Below are positions 27,480 through 41,254 of a stretch of 64,000 nt of DNA, one piece after another. Position numbers and translations under genes: made by a program. Below the pieces are notes generated by a model that ran no database searches, was not told the origin of the DNA, and saw only the letters and a list, made by a program, of their open reading frames with translations. The stretch is from Siphlonurus alternatus. Lineage: Eukaryota; Arthropoda; Insecta; Ephemeroptera; Siphlonuridae. The DNA is taken from contig OX463780.1 of NCBI GenBank assembly GCA_949825025.1, forward strand, positions 39,226,979 to 39,290,978, written 5' to 3'. How positions within the stretch are numbered: position 1 is the stretch's first letter; each line of letters starts with the position of its first letter.

Positions 27480-29880
27480 TTTACACATGTGATTAAATTT
27501 AACAATAACATAACAATTCAACTGTTTTCATGTTACTGATTTTTTTCCTAATTTAATTAATATTTGTTTAGCATTATTTTTCTATGAAAATAAAAATATA
27601 AGTGTATTAAATATATATGAATACAATTTGTGTTTAATAATCAAAAGACTAATATATATAATTTGACATGATAAAATCAATAATAAATTAATTTTAAAAT
27701 CTTGTTAAAATCTTACAGAAAATATTATAAATTCAACATACTTCAATTTATTCACATCACAGGAACAGTTTTCCTCTTTTTTTTTTTTTTTTTTTTTTAA
27801 TTTATTACAATTTTAGAATACAAGGTTACAAAAAGTGAAACCTTTGAACTTTAGGTGAAGCATAAGTTTCTTAACTTTATGAGCAGCCATTCAAGTTTTA
27901 TGAAAAGTTTATCATGATTCAAGAATAATTTAAATGTACATCTATGGGCAAAAATATCAATAATAAAAATAATAAAACAAAGAAATAGTTTATATTTATT
28001 AAAAGTTATGAGAATAGATAATATTTTAAGAAAACGATAATTTCTTTTCGTTGTAATGAAATAAAAAAAAACAATTCTAACTTTGAATGAGTATAATTAT
28101 AGACTTAAAAGACACTAACAGAAATGATTATATCCATAATTTCCTGAATGTTTTTAGGACCATTATAAATGCTGTTTGCAATGTCAGATTGCATGGTATT
28201 GCTTCACTAATTGAAAGGATTAGTAAAAACTTACATGACTGCAAGCTTATTTTGTTCAAAAAGAGAACTCAGATATTGTTTTTTAATAGTTGTCTATCTA
28301 CAACAATAATAATAAAAATAACCCAAATTATGACTTATGAAAATGTTTGAATTACGTTTTACTAAAAATTCGTCAATTTTATTTTTGATATGAAAGCCTG
28401 AAGTTTGTAACACAACCTTTGTTATATCGCTTTCGTGACCTTTCGTGGATCATGAAGTTTTTCTCATAAAATCAACAATAATAACACGATATAACAATAT
28501 TCTCTTGTCAGAAAAGGTACACTTTTAAAATTTAATGTTATGGAGCATTGAAAGCAGAATTTTTCATGATAAATAATAGTATTTATGACTTGTTTCTATA
28601 TTTAATGTAAAATGTATATTATATATTTTATGTACAGTAAATACTTAATCAATACTTTAATTTCAATTAAACTATATAATTTTGTTGAAACTCTACAATT
28701 CTCTTTTATTTTGATTTCGATTTGTAAATAAACCTACTAGCCAAGATATCAAATATTAATTATTATGATACATCTAAATGTTTTAGATGTCAAAATGTTA
28801 AAATATTTCTACATTAAAATCAGTGCTTTGCTAAAAACGTAAAAAATCTGAATTAAATTTATAATTGTTATAAATGCAAATAAGTGCATTAAATCAATAT
28901 TGAAATGTATTTGATAGCATTGTAATAATAACTAAAATGATTACCACTTTAATCTAATTTTCTTGTTTTGTTTTCTAATAAATTTTCAATGCAAATTATC
29001 CTCACAATATAAATATAATATCTTGTTTTATTTAAATTTAAATTATAACAATTGGGTGCTGCTGATATTTTTTTAAAAACAAAAAGTAAGAGTAAATAAT
29101 TTCAAAAGTAGATCATTGCAAGAAAACATAAAATGTCAAGGCTTATATTACGTCTGCAGAAATATATGACTATGCAACCTGTTGAACCTTTGTGTAATGC
29201 AAATTGCATAAACAAGAGAGCAGTAGGAGCTTGTTAAAAAGTTGACCTGGAAGGATAACAAAAAAGAAATGTCCTCTGCGTTCTCTTTTTGTTGTATTTA
29301 AATTTCTAAAAGAAACAAACTAGTAAAGAGGATTTGATATTCTTTGTAACATGACGTCACAAACATTTTTTTTTTTATTTGTATTAAATCTCCTTCAAAA
29401 AAGTTTAAGCATTTTAGAAAGAAAAAAAATAAAAATAAAACTGGAACGTATAAAATTCAAAATTGACATGCAATCCATAAAATGAATGAACAAGGTGTAA
29501 TGAAAATTTTTGTCTGCCAATTCTTCCTAATGTACCTTACAATTGTTTATTACACAATAATAAAATTTTACGCTTCATACAACACGTACTTCAATTTACA
29601 ATTCTATTTCCCCTCCCATTTTCCTATTTTATATTTCCCATTGCAAGACATTTACCGTAATTGAATTGCACACTTCAGAAAATGTAAGAATCTTCTTAAA
29701 TTGTCTTAAATATTATTTTTATTGATTATAATAAAAGCAAACAATGTAATCAAATAAAATACTACCCTATTTCAATATATATATAGCTGAATTGAGTTCT
29801 GTAGAATAATTTAGAAATTGTGTTTATAGCATAAAATTATATATATTTGAATTTGTCAAATGAAATACATTTAATGGAAA
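27480..29880. other. AT-rich non-coding DNA
   Basis: No gene supported. A 22-base T run lies at 27777-27798. Open frames of 60-90 codons here are AT-rich with no domain. Confidence 0.5.
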
Positions 29881-30163
29881 ATCAACCTCAATTTTTTATT
29901 GCAGAAATAAATAGAGGGTGCAAAGTTATGTTTTACTTTTTTCAGGAGCTATTTTTTTTAAATGAAAGTACGGAGAAAGTTACACCTCTTTACGTCTCTC
30001 AAATAAAAGGATTGGACCTAAAAGGGGCGTGAGTTCAAACCCGATCTCAGTAAAACTTTTTAGCAATACTTCTCTGCCTCTAAAAAATATGAAAAAAATC
30101 AAAGTGGCATCTTTGATTTTGTGCACCCTCTATCCATTTTTGCAATAAAAAACTTTGAGGTCG
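29881..30163. mobile_element. Fold-back element F2 with a tRNA-like centre
   Basis: The arms at about 29881-29925 and 30121-30163 are inverted copies sharing TCAACCTCAA or TCGACCTCAA, TTTTTTATTGCA and ATAGAGGGTGCA. The last two blocks are shared with element F4 at 58701. The centre (about 29990-30050) contains GGATTGGACCT and GTGAGTTCAAACCC. The second resembles a tRNA T-arm/box B, so a decayed tRNA-derived sequence may lie between the arms. Confidence 0.72.
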
Positions 30164-31790
30164 ATCCTCTATTAATACTAGCAATCCCAAGAATTAGCAT
30201 TTATCTTAGAATGTATGTTAATTTTTTTTACTTAAAAAAATATTATTCTTCTACAGCCAAGAGGGGAGACGTATCATGACTTTCTGTTACTCAAAATGTG
30301 ACTCACAGATGACTGCTAGCTTTTCCTTTGTTCCATCACACTGGGGATTCGTAGTGTTTTCAGTAGTTTGTAGAGAATTTGCTACTTATTTTTTTCTCTT
30401 TGTCCCAAACAAAAGCAAAATATTCATGAAAATGCACAAACAACGATATTGAAAAAGAAAATATTTGTCGAGGAAAGATAAATCTGCTCAATTACCTGAT
30501 ATTTTTGTATCAGAACTAATTTTGTAATTAAAAGAAAAAAAATTGAAAATAATTTTTCCATATGAACGAAGCCCCACCGTTTACGAATTTTCCAAACTTT
30601 TGGGGTGTATGTATTGTAAAATTTTATGTAAAATGTCATATATCTGTTTTGTTTATTTCTGAAAAAAAAAAATTGAAAAAAATATATACTGTTAAACCCA
30701 TATTTATATAATGTGAGGTAATTATATATTCACCTCCTTATAATTTAATTTTAATACGTAGCTGCTTTATTCTCAATGTATAATAATAATTTAAATGTGA
30801 CAAATTCTATAACTTTCACTTTCTAAATTATCTCATCTTTTGTTTTAAAATATTATATTTTACTCTCTGAATGGAATGTTTGTTTTAATTCTTAATAAAA
30901 CGTTATTTAAAGCTTTTGACAAAAATAAAGCCAAATACTCAAATTTTCAGATCATTTTCTATGTGAATTTTCTCTCGCTCTTATTGATGCGGTGAACTTA
31001 CCATGTATGAATATTCATTTTATCAAACCATCTCGCAAGAAATCTCAACAAAGTGACTGTACCTTTTCTTTCTTTTATTTTTCCCTACAAATATTTTCGC
31101 TTTCTCATTTCTTGAAGCTTCAACTTTTGTCTCTTTTTTTTTCCATCCTATAAGAAGACTGTGAGTTCTACTGTTTTGTTTGAGCGTCCCCTTACCGGAA
31201 TATTAATCAAACAAAAGCAGTAGTGAGAGCGGAGAAACGGATATTATAAGCCTCACGGAGCCTTCGGGCTAAAAAAAATTGTATTGCAAAGAAATTTAAA
31301 AAAAAAAAATAATAATATTCAAGTTTTTGTTTTTCTTTTTTCTCGAATTCTATTTTGTTGAGTTCTTTTATTGTGCACTTGACTTGCGAATTTTTTTAGT
31401 TTAACTTTTAGTACAGTTATAAATACAAAATTTGAAAGCTTAATTAAAAACTACATATTATTTGAACGCTTGAATAATTTTAATATAGAAAAAAAATATA
31501 TATCAGACTGTTAATCTTTATGAATGTACTTTTTTGTATAGAATGTTGTATACAATCTGTTATACTTTGACTCATAATTTTTAGATTATATTATGTACTA
31601 AACTTAATTGCTTTTTTACTAAAATTTCTTCATATAAATTTACAGAAAATTTTGATGTATCAAAAAATGATCAATATTTTCATGACTAATTTTACCTACA
31701 GGTAGTCCTAATCTATGAACTTCAGGTGAAGATATTTAGACGAGTTCTCCTGATAACCTGACAGAAAAAAGTCTTCGAGAGGGTACTTAC
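30164..31790. other. AT-rich non-coding DNA, probable intron 3' of the Ig exon (minus strand)
   Basis: No further exon of the minus-strand Ig gene was recognised here or in the rest of the window below 31791, so the following intron would exceed 31 kb. Intron status is inferred from the donor site at 31789-31790. Confidence 0.5.
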
Positions 31791-31999
31791 CAATGACGGT
31801 GAGGTTGACCTTGGAGTTCTTGGTTTGGGCCACTCTGAAGTCCACTCTGCAGCGGAACACGCCAGCGTCCGTAAGCTTGACGTGGTCTACTCCGAGCTCG
31901 GCGGGTGATCGCTCCGCCATGAAGTAGGCTCGACTGCCGAACACGTGCTCGTCTGACCACCTCTCCGCCTGGCTGAAGTTACGCTCGCGACTGTCCACG
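31791..31999 (-). CDS. Ig-superfamily (Sidestep-like) gene, internal exon: second half of an Ig V-set domain
   Basis: A 209-nt exon on the minus strand. Acceptor GATGTTGCAG lies just above 31999 and donor TG/GTAAGTACC at 31791/31790. Reading phase is 2 at entry and 1 at exit. The peptide carries WSDEHVFGSRAYF, then DAGVFRCRVDF, the Asp-X-Gly-X-Phe-X-Cys hallmark of Ig V strand F, and ends NSKVNLTVI. The RCRVDF...NLTVI pattern is typical of the arthropod Sidestep family, membrane proteins that bind Beaten-path Ig proteins and guide motor axons. Open frame continues past the donor but becomes meaningless, so the splice site defines the end. It joins in frame with 47007-47139. The paralogue cannot be told from this piece, and another Ig-domain family is a possible alternative. 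Confidence 0.9.
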
Positions 32000-34900
32000 C
32001 TGCAACATCAGACAGATGGTCAGTGTGTGTCCACACATGTCTCATATCATAGGGTCGTTTAATATGGGAGGGTGAGTATATTATGTAGAGAATCTAGAGT
32101 ATGCATAGGAGGCAAAAATAATGTCAAGTGGGACACAGAGATAGAATTATGAAAATAAAACCTACTTTACTACAGTTTGTGACTGTAAAAATAACGAAAA
32201 ACAACAGTTAAAAAAAAATATTATAAAAGTATTAAAGAAATGACATCGTATTTCTGATGCACCAAAAATATCTGCACATTATGAAATAAATTTAGGGCAG
32301 GGCTAATATTCATCAGTGTAAAAGCGTGTCGATGTTCAAAAATGTGTAAGCAAACTTTAAAATTGTTTGCAACACAACATTTAATTATTTGTATTTCGAT
32401 TTTTTTTTTTTTGTTTCATGTACTTGAAATATTATTATATTGCATTTTTTTACATGAATTACAGCATAATATTAGCAATAAAAACCACATTAAAACAAAC
32501 CAACTCGTACACATTGTTTTACTAAAAATTATGCTCAAATTTATTCTCTACAAAAATGAAAATAAATCCCGAAACAAAATTACAGCTTATATATTATCAT
32601 AGTTTAAATTTCCCATTTAAACATTACTGTCATTATAATATAATTATATAAATAAAGTATTTTCATGTTTACTTTCTTTTAATTAAAAAAAAATATACTT
32701 TTTCCTATCAACACATTTTTTTTAAACATACATTTTGATACCACTAAATTACCACTAATTAAAGTATTAATGAAACAACAACGCAACATAAAGAAAATAA
32801 TTTTAATTAGTATAATAATACAAAGAGATTACAATAATATAAAATGTAATGCCTGGAGATTTTCATCGCCAGCAGCAGCAGCAGAATGTTGATGTTGCAA
32901 ACAACATAATTACACGCAAAGCTGAATTCTACTAAAAACAACCATCTAAATTTGAGAGGAACATTTTAACAAATTGGTATTTTTTTAAAAAAAATATGTT
33001 AATGGAGTTTTACCTTAAGGCTAGTGGACTTTGTAAATGACCTGGTATGGGTACCTTCAATGTTTTTTGCAGCAAATAAAACCATATCATGTTACTTAAG
33101 TATCTGACATTTTATATTGTTGTACAATCAAATGCAATAAAATAATTATGAATTAAATGATTATAATAGCCTTATATATTAAGTGTCATAACAACAATTA
33201 ACTAGTTACCTAGTTAACATATAATATATTATACTGTATATTTTATATAATATGTGGTTTTATATTAAACTTTATTGATATATATTTTTTTATATGAAGA
33301 AATTATCACTGTTGGCACAGCGGCGCTTCAGAATTAATTTAAGCTATCTACGTGGTATTTAATATGATTATAATATATATATATACTGTATATATGTATA
33401 TATAATATAAATTTTAATTTGAGTCATCAATTCTTTTAATTTCATACTACAAACATTTTAAAATAAAGTAAAGTAAACACAGATTATTTTTTCAAATAAT
33501 GATAATTCATTTATTTTATTGGAAAAATGATAAAAATAAACATACGTTAAAAGTAAACAAATAGGGGTGTATTTTTTATAACAAATCAATTTCTCTTTTT
33601 TTTTTTCATAAAATACTTTATGTGTTGTTTTTTAAACCACAAATTAAGTTTCTTTTCTATAAATTTCCAAAAAGAGCTAGTAAAATTTTTGAAATATTTT
33701 GTACTTTGTTATGAAAATCTCCATATAAGTAAAAGATAAGAAATGGAAACTTTCTGAAAAGGGGAGCTTTTTAGATGAAAGTTCTAAATATATAAATGTG
33801 GTAAAACTTCTGAATAACTGCACACATTTTATATTGTAAAATATTTTAAATTTAGTATACAATACTTCAGACGTCATGTGCAGAAAATCTCGACTAAAAG
33901 GTTCAATGTTTGGAACTTTTGATATCATATGGAGTTTGGTGTAGAAAATTATTTGTACTGATGACGTAAAAATCAATGGAGTAGAAATTTGTTTCCGACA
34001 ACAAAAATCGACTGGATGGAAATTAAGAACACAAAAATCGTTCAATATCAGATCGCTTTGTGTCATGTTTAAATATAGGCAATGTGCACCTAGGAATAAT
34101 AGTAACATTTTCTTGACTTACTGAATCTGTAGCTTTCAAGTACAAAAAAAAATCAGTATTTGCAGTTTAAGGAGAGGTGTAATAGTGTTCGGGTAGAAGG
34201 GAAGGAATAACATGTATAATTGTTTAGTTTCAAGAAAAGGACCACTGCGCCTCCGATAGAAAATTACATGTTTTATATATACCCGATATATCAGAAGAGT
34301 GTGATATGGGGTAAAGTTTTGGTCATTGCAAGGTGAACTTTACAGTGTGTTAGAGAAAACGGAACAAAAAAAAAAACGCATTCTTAAATTTTCATAATAA
34401 TTGTGCTATTTATTAATGAATACCAAACATTTTTTACTGAGTCAATACACTTAAAATTTTGTAATATATTGTGGTTGGTTGGTTACCAATGGCGGAACTT
34501 CAACATTGTTCACAGTGCTCTCTGGGGCTCCTAATACCCAGTCTGCACGCCAGACAATTAAGTACCGTTTCTCAGTGGGGCAAGTATGTTGTTTGCACAA
34601 CATTCCGCGGTCCTAATCACCCCAGCGGAGTATAGACAGTATAGACATTATAGACGTAAGCTACCTTCCTTCTACCAACTCCTTCATCTAGTAGTCAGTC
34701 ACACCAATCCCAAGTCGCGAAAAGTTCATTTAATGCAGAAATAAGAAAAAAACGCAGACAATATTTAATTTTTTTAATGAATCAAATTTCCCAAATATAT
34801 AGTTAAAAAAGTAATTATGTTTGTGTTATATGTACATAAAATTAATGTAATAATTTTATTGTTTAATAAAACTGATTTAACAATTTTATTTACACTATCA

Positions 34901-36768
34901 TAAAATTTTAAGAGTATGTTATAAATTATGCTGTATATTACAATTTATTTTATACCATGACACATATATTCGTGGCTCGTCACATGGGAGTTGGACACTC
35001 CTGTCAATCACGAGAAGAGATACAAAGCTCTGAGGATATCAGATGACGCAAGAAAGACAAAAAGTCCGACATGACTTTGGAAAACATGTCAGAAAAATGA
35101 GAGCTAAATGTCACAAGATGCTAACACATTCTATAAGAAATAGTATTGAGTTAACGTTAGTACAAACTTTTCAAATTTGCTATTGAAATTTACATAAATA
35201 AAAATATAATTTTTCAACTCAAATCGATAATAGTTAACAGTATATATAAACACAGTTGTATTTTTGTACTCATAGTATTGTAATGATAATTAGTTGCAAC
35301 ATAGTATTGTAATAAGTACGATTTATTGCAAATAGAGTAATGTTTATTACAAGGATTGCAAGGATATGTAAATAACTCAAATGCATGTTTAATTATGTAA
35401 TATAAATATAATGTATTATATGTTACCAAGATTTTAGTTATATAGTAATTTTTGTACGTGTGTATTTTAACGAAGAATTTGTATGAACTATTGTATTCTT
35501 TATAATCGGTTTATCTAACCTGTAGTCTGTTTTCTGAATAAATATAATAGATAAATAAATAAATAAAGAAGTTTAAAAAATTTAGTACGTACGTGTTAAT
35601 GAGTTTTATATATATTTTTTTTTTATTCTATATCTTACATTTATTTTGAACTAATATTCTTAACCAGTACTGCTAGTTTGTACCTATCGTAAAATGTTTT
35701 TTCATTTTCTAATATGATTTGTTTATACTGAAAGAGTTAGTTATTTTATTATGTAAATATAAAATAGCATTTTTTTTAAAATTTTTTGTGCCTGGAAAAA
35801 AAAAAACAACATAATATTTAAACTAAATTTAATGTTAGTAAACTGTAAAAGAGAAAACAAATTCTAGTTGAAAATTTTCTTTGAAAAACACTGCTTGGTT
35901 TTTCATCTACTATTACTCAAACATACTGTATATAAATCATTTTTAAGAGAGGTTAAAATATATTCATTTAATTAATTCTAATTGGATGTATCACACAAAA
36001 AACTGCAAAGGCAACATGAACATGCTGTTTATTTATTATTAAATTTTCAAAAAAAAACTTGAATTTGTGTGATTTTTAAGTTAAAATTTAAATGTAGTTA
36101 TAAAAAGAATTTTGGTTCACTAAAAAGTAATGTATATAAAGTGCTCCACTTGATAATTTTAAATCCTACTAAATTATGCAACGGTAAGCTGAAATTTAAG
36201 GCGCTTACATGAGAAACTTTGGTCTCTAATTGAAAAAGATTCGAACCAAGAGCTTTTTTTTCGATAGACTATCTTTTGCAATAACGAGACGGAGGCAACG
36301 ACGATGAAATTTTTTTTAGCTCCAAAATCTTGTCTAACAGAGACGCTCTTCTCTTCTTTCGCTTCGTTACCTGACTTTAAATTATTTCCATCTGAATTAA
36401 TGACTCCACATTTTCAGAAATCGATCAATATCATTATAAAATTTTAATATTTTACATGTCAGTGAGTTTTAAAAGTTTTGTTGTAGTCTAATGATGTGTC
36501 AGACAGATTTGTCATCAAATTCATATCTCAAAAGTTCACAATAATGATATTTTCAAGCTACCAAGCCAGTGACTATGAAACGAAAAAATGTAATCATTTC
36601 ATTCTTATTTGTATTTTGAGATCATTAAATAATTTAAATTGAAAGTTTAATTAATACATTCTCACATAATTAATTTAAACTCATGTTTATAATTAAGTGT
36701 TCGTGTAGCTTTTAATATGCTGTAATTTCACAGTAAATAACTCCTGAGAACATATTTATTAATACATT
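32000..36768 (-). other. Part of the 15.0-kb Ig-gene intron (minus strand)
   Basis: Intronic by position between two phase-matched exons. AT-rich with no coding signal recognised. Confidence 0.65.
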
Positions 36769-36772
36769 TTAA

Positions 36773-38484
36773 GGGCCCGATCTAGTAGAGGGAAAACACC
36801 TCACGCGGCAAAATGTAGGCAACCACGCGGTTTTTCAGCTTAAAAGGAAAAACCAGCTTTATCTGCTCCTCACCACATTTCTTCATTTATATATTTGGAA
36901 AGAAAAGTCACAGAGACGTGGGAAAAAAATGACTTTGGCCTATTTTTTAATGAAAAATTCAATTTAATGCAGCTCTAAACAATTAGATTGGTACTTTTTG
37001 CGTATATGAGATGTTATTGATTGTGCGAATTTTGTATTCATAAACATGTCATTGTTGAGATGGGTAGCGTCCACTAAGCTGCTGGTATTGTTGTTTAGAG
37101 CACAATAGAGTGCTTCTGCACTTGCTGTTAGAGGAGGAGAAAGCCATAAAATGAACCGCTGTCAAACACGTTTATAATTTTGATTGTTTATTTCTCAATG
37201 CAAGAAAATACTCTACCAGTGATCTGAGACTTTAGAGAATAATATTATTTATATATTTTTTATAGTTAGAAAAATGGAAATTTTCTCTATTGCGCCAAGT
37301 TTCTAAGACAGTAAATTAGCATCAAATACCCGCTAATAGGGAATAAAATTAATTAAAAATTAACAAAGACTTAAATGAAAACTGTGCTTCCCACAAAAGT
37401 TGACTAATATTAGTACCCTTAGGATGGCGTACTTGATTTTTCGGAAAAATGTTTTTCCAGGGAGGAGATCGATTTCTTAGTTCTTAATTAATTAAAAATT
37501 AACTAATTAATTTATGAAAATTAAACTTACATCATTGCGTTAAGGACAATTTGGCCAATTAATTTTAAAAATTTCGTTGTTATAAATTAATTTCCTGATT
37601 TTCTGTGAATTTTTAAACCCGAGGTACTCGGAAAAACCGTTGATTTTACCCGACCTTACGTTATAAAAAAATTCGCCAAAATTTTAATTTTTGCTCCAAA
37701 AATATAAAATTAACATTTTCTTACAGAAAATAAGATTCTACGTGTGCCAGTATTTTTTAATATCGTCTACGCTAATTAAGGTCTCAGCTACATTACTCCA
37801 AAGTCGGAGCGCACCGACTTATGACGGCGACAGTACAGCATAACAATATACTGAATTCTCTTCAAAGTCAAGCTAGAAGCAAAGATAGAGCTTAGGAGCG
37901 AGACAATGATGGTAAAGCAAGATAAGGCTTGGGGAAGGGTTGACCGCGCGCAAGAGGACTGCAGGCTGGTGAATTCTTTTATTGTTCTCTTTCAGCTCTC
38001 TCTCCCTTTCTCTCTCTCTCTCTCTCTCGGCCGAGTCGGCCGCACTTGTATAATAGTTCAGTATTTCGCATATTTCCGCAATTCCGCACGGCGCTGCATT
38101 CAGCGGTTTTAGGAACTAGATATTGCAAAAAAGTAGCTTTAGTCTATCAGTTCTAGTACATTTAATTTTTTAAATTAACACATTCAGCACGCATCAAATG
38201 AAAGATGACAATTTTTTATAGGGGGCTGGACGATTTTCATTTATAAAATTCGTTTTTTTTAAAGTGTTATGATAAAGCAAAGTTGACACTCTTTTACCAC
38301 TTTTAATTATTAATTAATAATTAATTGGTGGTACTTGTGTAAAAAAAAATCGACTGGCCCCCTACATACCAGTCTCTTCTCTTAAATAAAATTTTTTATT
38401 TTTTTTTTAAGCAAATATTGAACCTTACAGAACTGATGGAAAATGCTGTTTTTTCCTTATGGCCGTTTTTACTAGATCGGGCCC
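36773..38484. mobile_element. 1.7-kb non-autonomous DNA element with TTAA target (piggyBac-like)
   Basis: Perfect 15-bp inverted ends, GGGCCCGATCTAGTA (36773-36787) and its complement (38470-38484), are directly flanked by TTAA on both sides (36769-36772 and 38485-38488). A TTAA duplication is the mark of piggyBac-type transposition, although typical piggyBac ends begin with CC, so the assignment is tentative. The interior has no transposase ORF. It includes a short (TC)n at about 38010-38028 and CpG-containing sequence at 37800-38110. It lies inside the Ig-gene intron. Confidence 0.78.
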
Positions 38485-38488
38485 TTAA

Positions 38489-41180
38489 TGATCGTGAAAA
38501 TTCTTCAATCAGACAGCAATTTATAATTTAAAAAAATTAGGCAACAACTTCAATAGTACAATATCAACTGTATGACATTGTAGATTTATTATAATGACTT
38601 GCTGTTCTCTGACATCTGCAGCAAAAGGAAAGCCGCCATCTTTATTACGTTATCCTGGAAGTTATGCAATTCTCAGAGCACCAAAGTGCTGCTGGTGGAC
38701 GCATTGCAGGGTGAAAAACCTCCTTGTTAATTTGAATCTATACTAGTTTCAAATTGTTTCGTTCTGTATGTATCTGTATAATAAATCTAGTCAGCGGACT
38801 GAGGAAAGGATGACACTTAATAACATTGCTCAGAAGTTTCATTTTGTCTTATACTGTCAACACCTTCCAACGCTCAAGATAAGACGGTGCAAAATTGAGT
38901 AAAATTTTACGGTATCATATTTATCCTGATGATATAGTGTATTTTTTTTAAGTCAGGTAAAATTTTTTACGAGAGGGAAAAGAGTGAGAGGAAAATTTAG
39001 TAAAAACGAGAAACAAGTGTTGCAATATTGTATGTTTATTTATTTAAAGTTACTGGTTAAGTTAATTTGCGTTTGGAGGTCAATATTGTTTACTAGAAAA
39101 ATTATTGCAGGAAAAATGTGAACTGTTATAATATATACTGGTGATTATAAACAGGTACGATACCACTATAAAAAATTAATGTACTATGTAAAATATTCAT
39201 AATTTAATTCACAGTAGTTTTAATAATTACCTTATAAAATTGAATATAAAGGTTTTATATTATAATGTAATGATAAGGTTTATGATATTACCTTTATAGA
39301 AAATCTGGTCAATATATTGTATCGGAGTGTAGCACATGAGTGAGAACCGGTTGCTGGTATGTTTGGTTCCGGAGCTGCTACTGAGATTAAGCCGCTCTGT
39401 TGGTGCTACCGTACGTCCAAGCATGCGAAGAGCAAAGGCTTGAGGTTTGCTTTTCAGAACAGCTGTTGCATAGCAAGCAGATAACACATCGAGTGGGTGG
39501 TAATGCTGAAAATAACAGTGGTGGTGACCTTTTGGGATCTGCCCACCTCTCTCTCTCTCTCTCTATTTCAGGCACGTTTTAGACTCTCCACGTGTTTCTC
39601 TAGGTACAATACAACAATACTGACTATACAACTGAAGTCATTATAATAATAATTTCATTATCAAAATATTGATAAGTATTTTATAAATATCGTGCTAATA
39701 TTTACGTTGATTTTAAATATTTATTTCAATAAAATACACAATATTAATATATAAATATTTAAAATATAAGCTGAGCTAGTAGTCATTTAGATATCGGAAA
39801 TCTTGCTTTGTATATTACGCAGGTATTTTTATGCTTACAAGAAGTAGTACGGTTATGTGATATTTTCTCCCTGTATTATAGGATAAATCAAACTGTACGT
39901 CATGTTGTATCAACTGTTAAAATTTATTATTTGAAATTATCGTAAATCTCAACAATGTTAAGTAGAAAAAGTCTGTTTTAAAAATGTTACATTTTTTATA
40001 ATTATTCCAATTTTCAATTTTATTAAAATTACTCTTTTATGAGATATGATATTATGTGATACTTTTACGTGATTACCTATTTAAAAATCAAATATATTTT
40101 ATGATGTCATAGAAAAGAATATTACAATGATTTGTATAGAGTATAAATTAATTTGAAAGATTTGTATGAATTTAACAGTCACTCATGCAATTCATTCTGA
40201 TATAGGAGTTTAAATTTTGTGGGTACTTCATTCTACCTTCTATTTCTCTAGTAACCTTGCCCCCACCAATCTTGACATCTTTGCTCCCAAGATCACAAGA
40301 ACGTGACTGTGATTCATAATACACAACCTGTTTATATTTGAACCCGAGGTGGGGTCTTCATGACTCAATTGCCAAGAAAATTATGTTTGTTTGTTTCATT
40401 ATTTCTTGGTTTAACTTTTCTTTTACTTAACTTTTACTGTAAACATTTACATTTCACAGACTAGAGATTTAAGACGTGGAATAATTTTATATTCAAAATA
40501 GACTTGATTTAACGGACAAATTGAATTTATAAAGTTGTTGGATTTCGACAATCCACCTGTTTTGTTTACTATTCTCATTTCGAGCAATTGAATGAAGTTT
40601 TTATCAAAGTCTGAAATTAATTAAAAATATAATTATATTAAAAAAATTATTTTCGATGTAAAATCAAAATTTATAGTACTTTAAATCTTCATTGAACAAA
40701 CTTGGTCCTTTCCGAAACACGGGAACAATTCATCCCAGCAGTCTTCTAATGTAACTAAATCAATGATGAAAATATAAATATCACAATGGTCCCATTTTAA
40801 AAATTGTAGCCTTATCCTCAATGATTTTGCAAAAATTGTGCAGTCTTACAAATTGTAACATCATCCCATTTTAACAATTATTATTTTGTATTTTTGATGA
40901 AATATTAAATTGCATTTTAATAAGTATGCCTTTCATGTTTTACATGGTAGCAGTTATGTAGTTATATGTTATATGCTTCATGATGATAATTATTATACTC
41001 ATGTGATAGTTACGCTAGCAAATTTTCTTTTTAATTTCTTCAATGTAAATAACTCAATAATTTTGGAAATGAACAAATTTCATGACAAATTTTTATACAT
41101 AAATATTTGGATACAGGACCTTGAGTTATGTATTGCATTTTTTTAACCCTCTAACAATCTAAAAATCAAGGGGAAAGGCA
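38489..41180 (-). other. Ig-gene intron, AT-rich, with one open GC-richer block
   Basis: Mostly AT-rich. The block 39292-39505 is open on the minus strand for 71 codons and bounded by TTTTCAG and GTAATA, but no homology is recognised (see findings). Confidence 0.5.
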
Positions 41181-41254
41181 CTGTGACGTCATAGTCATGC
41201 AACGTCTTTCCTTATGCTTACGTGTTAAATATTTGCATGACTATGACGTCACAG
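41181..41254. repeat. Perfect 22-bp inverted repeat with CRE-like core
   Basis: CTGTGACGTCATAGTCATGC plus AA (41181-41202) is exactly complementary to 41233-41254, with a 30-bp spacer. Each arm contains TGACGTCA, itself a palindrome and the consensus CREB/ATF site. A partial one-arm relative (GTGACTATGACACCACAG) lies at about 44108. Confidence 0.85.

Noticed and set aside
31708..31790. C-terminal extension of the Ig exon peptide past 31791
   Set aside because: The GTAAGT donor at 31790 ends the exon; the sequence beyond is AT-rich and does not look like an Ig domain.
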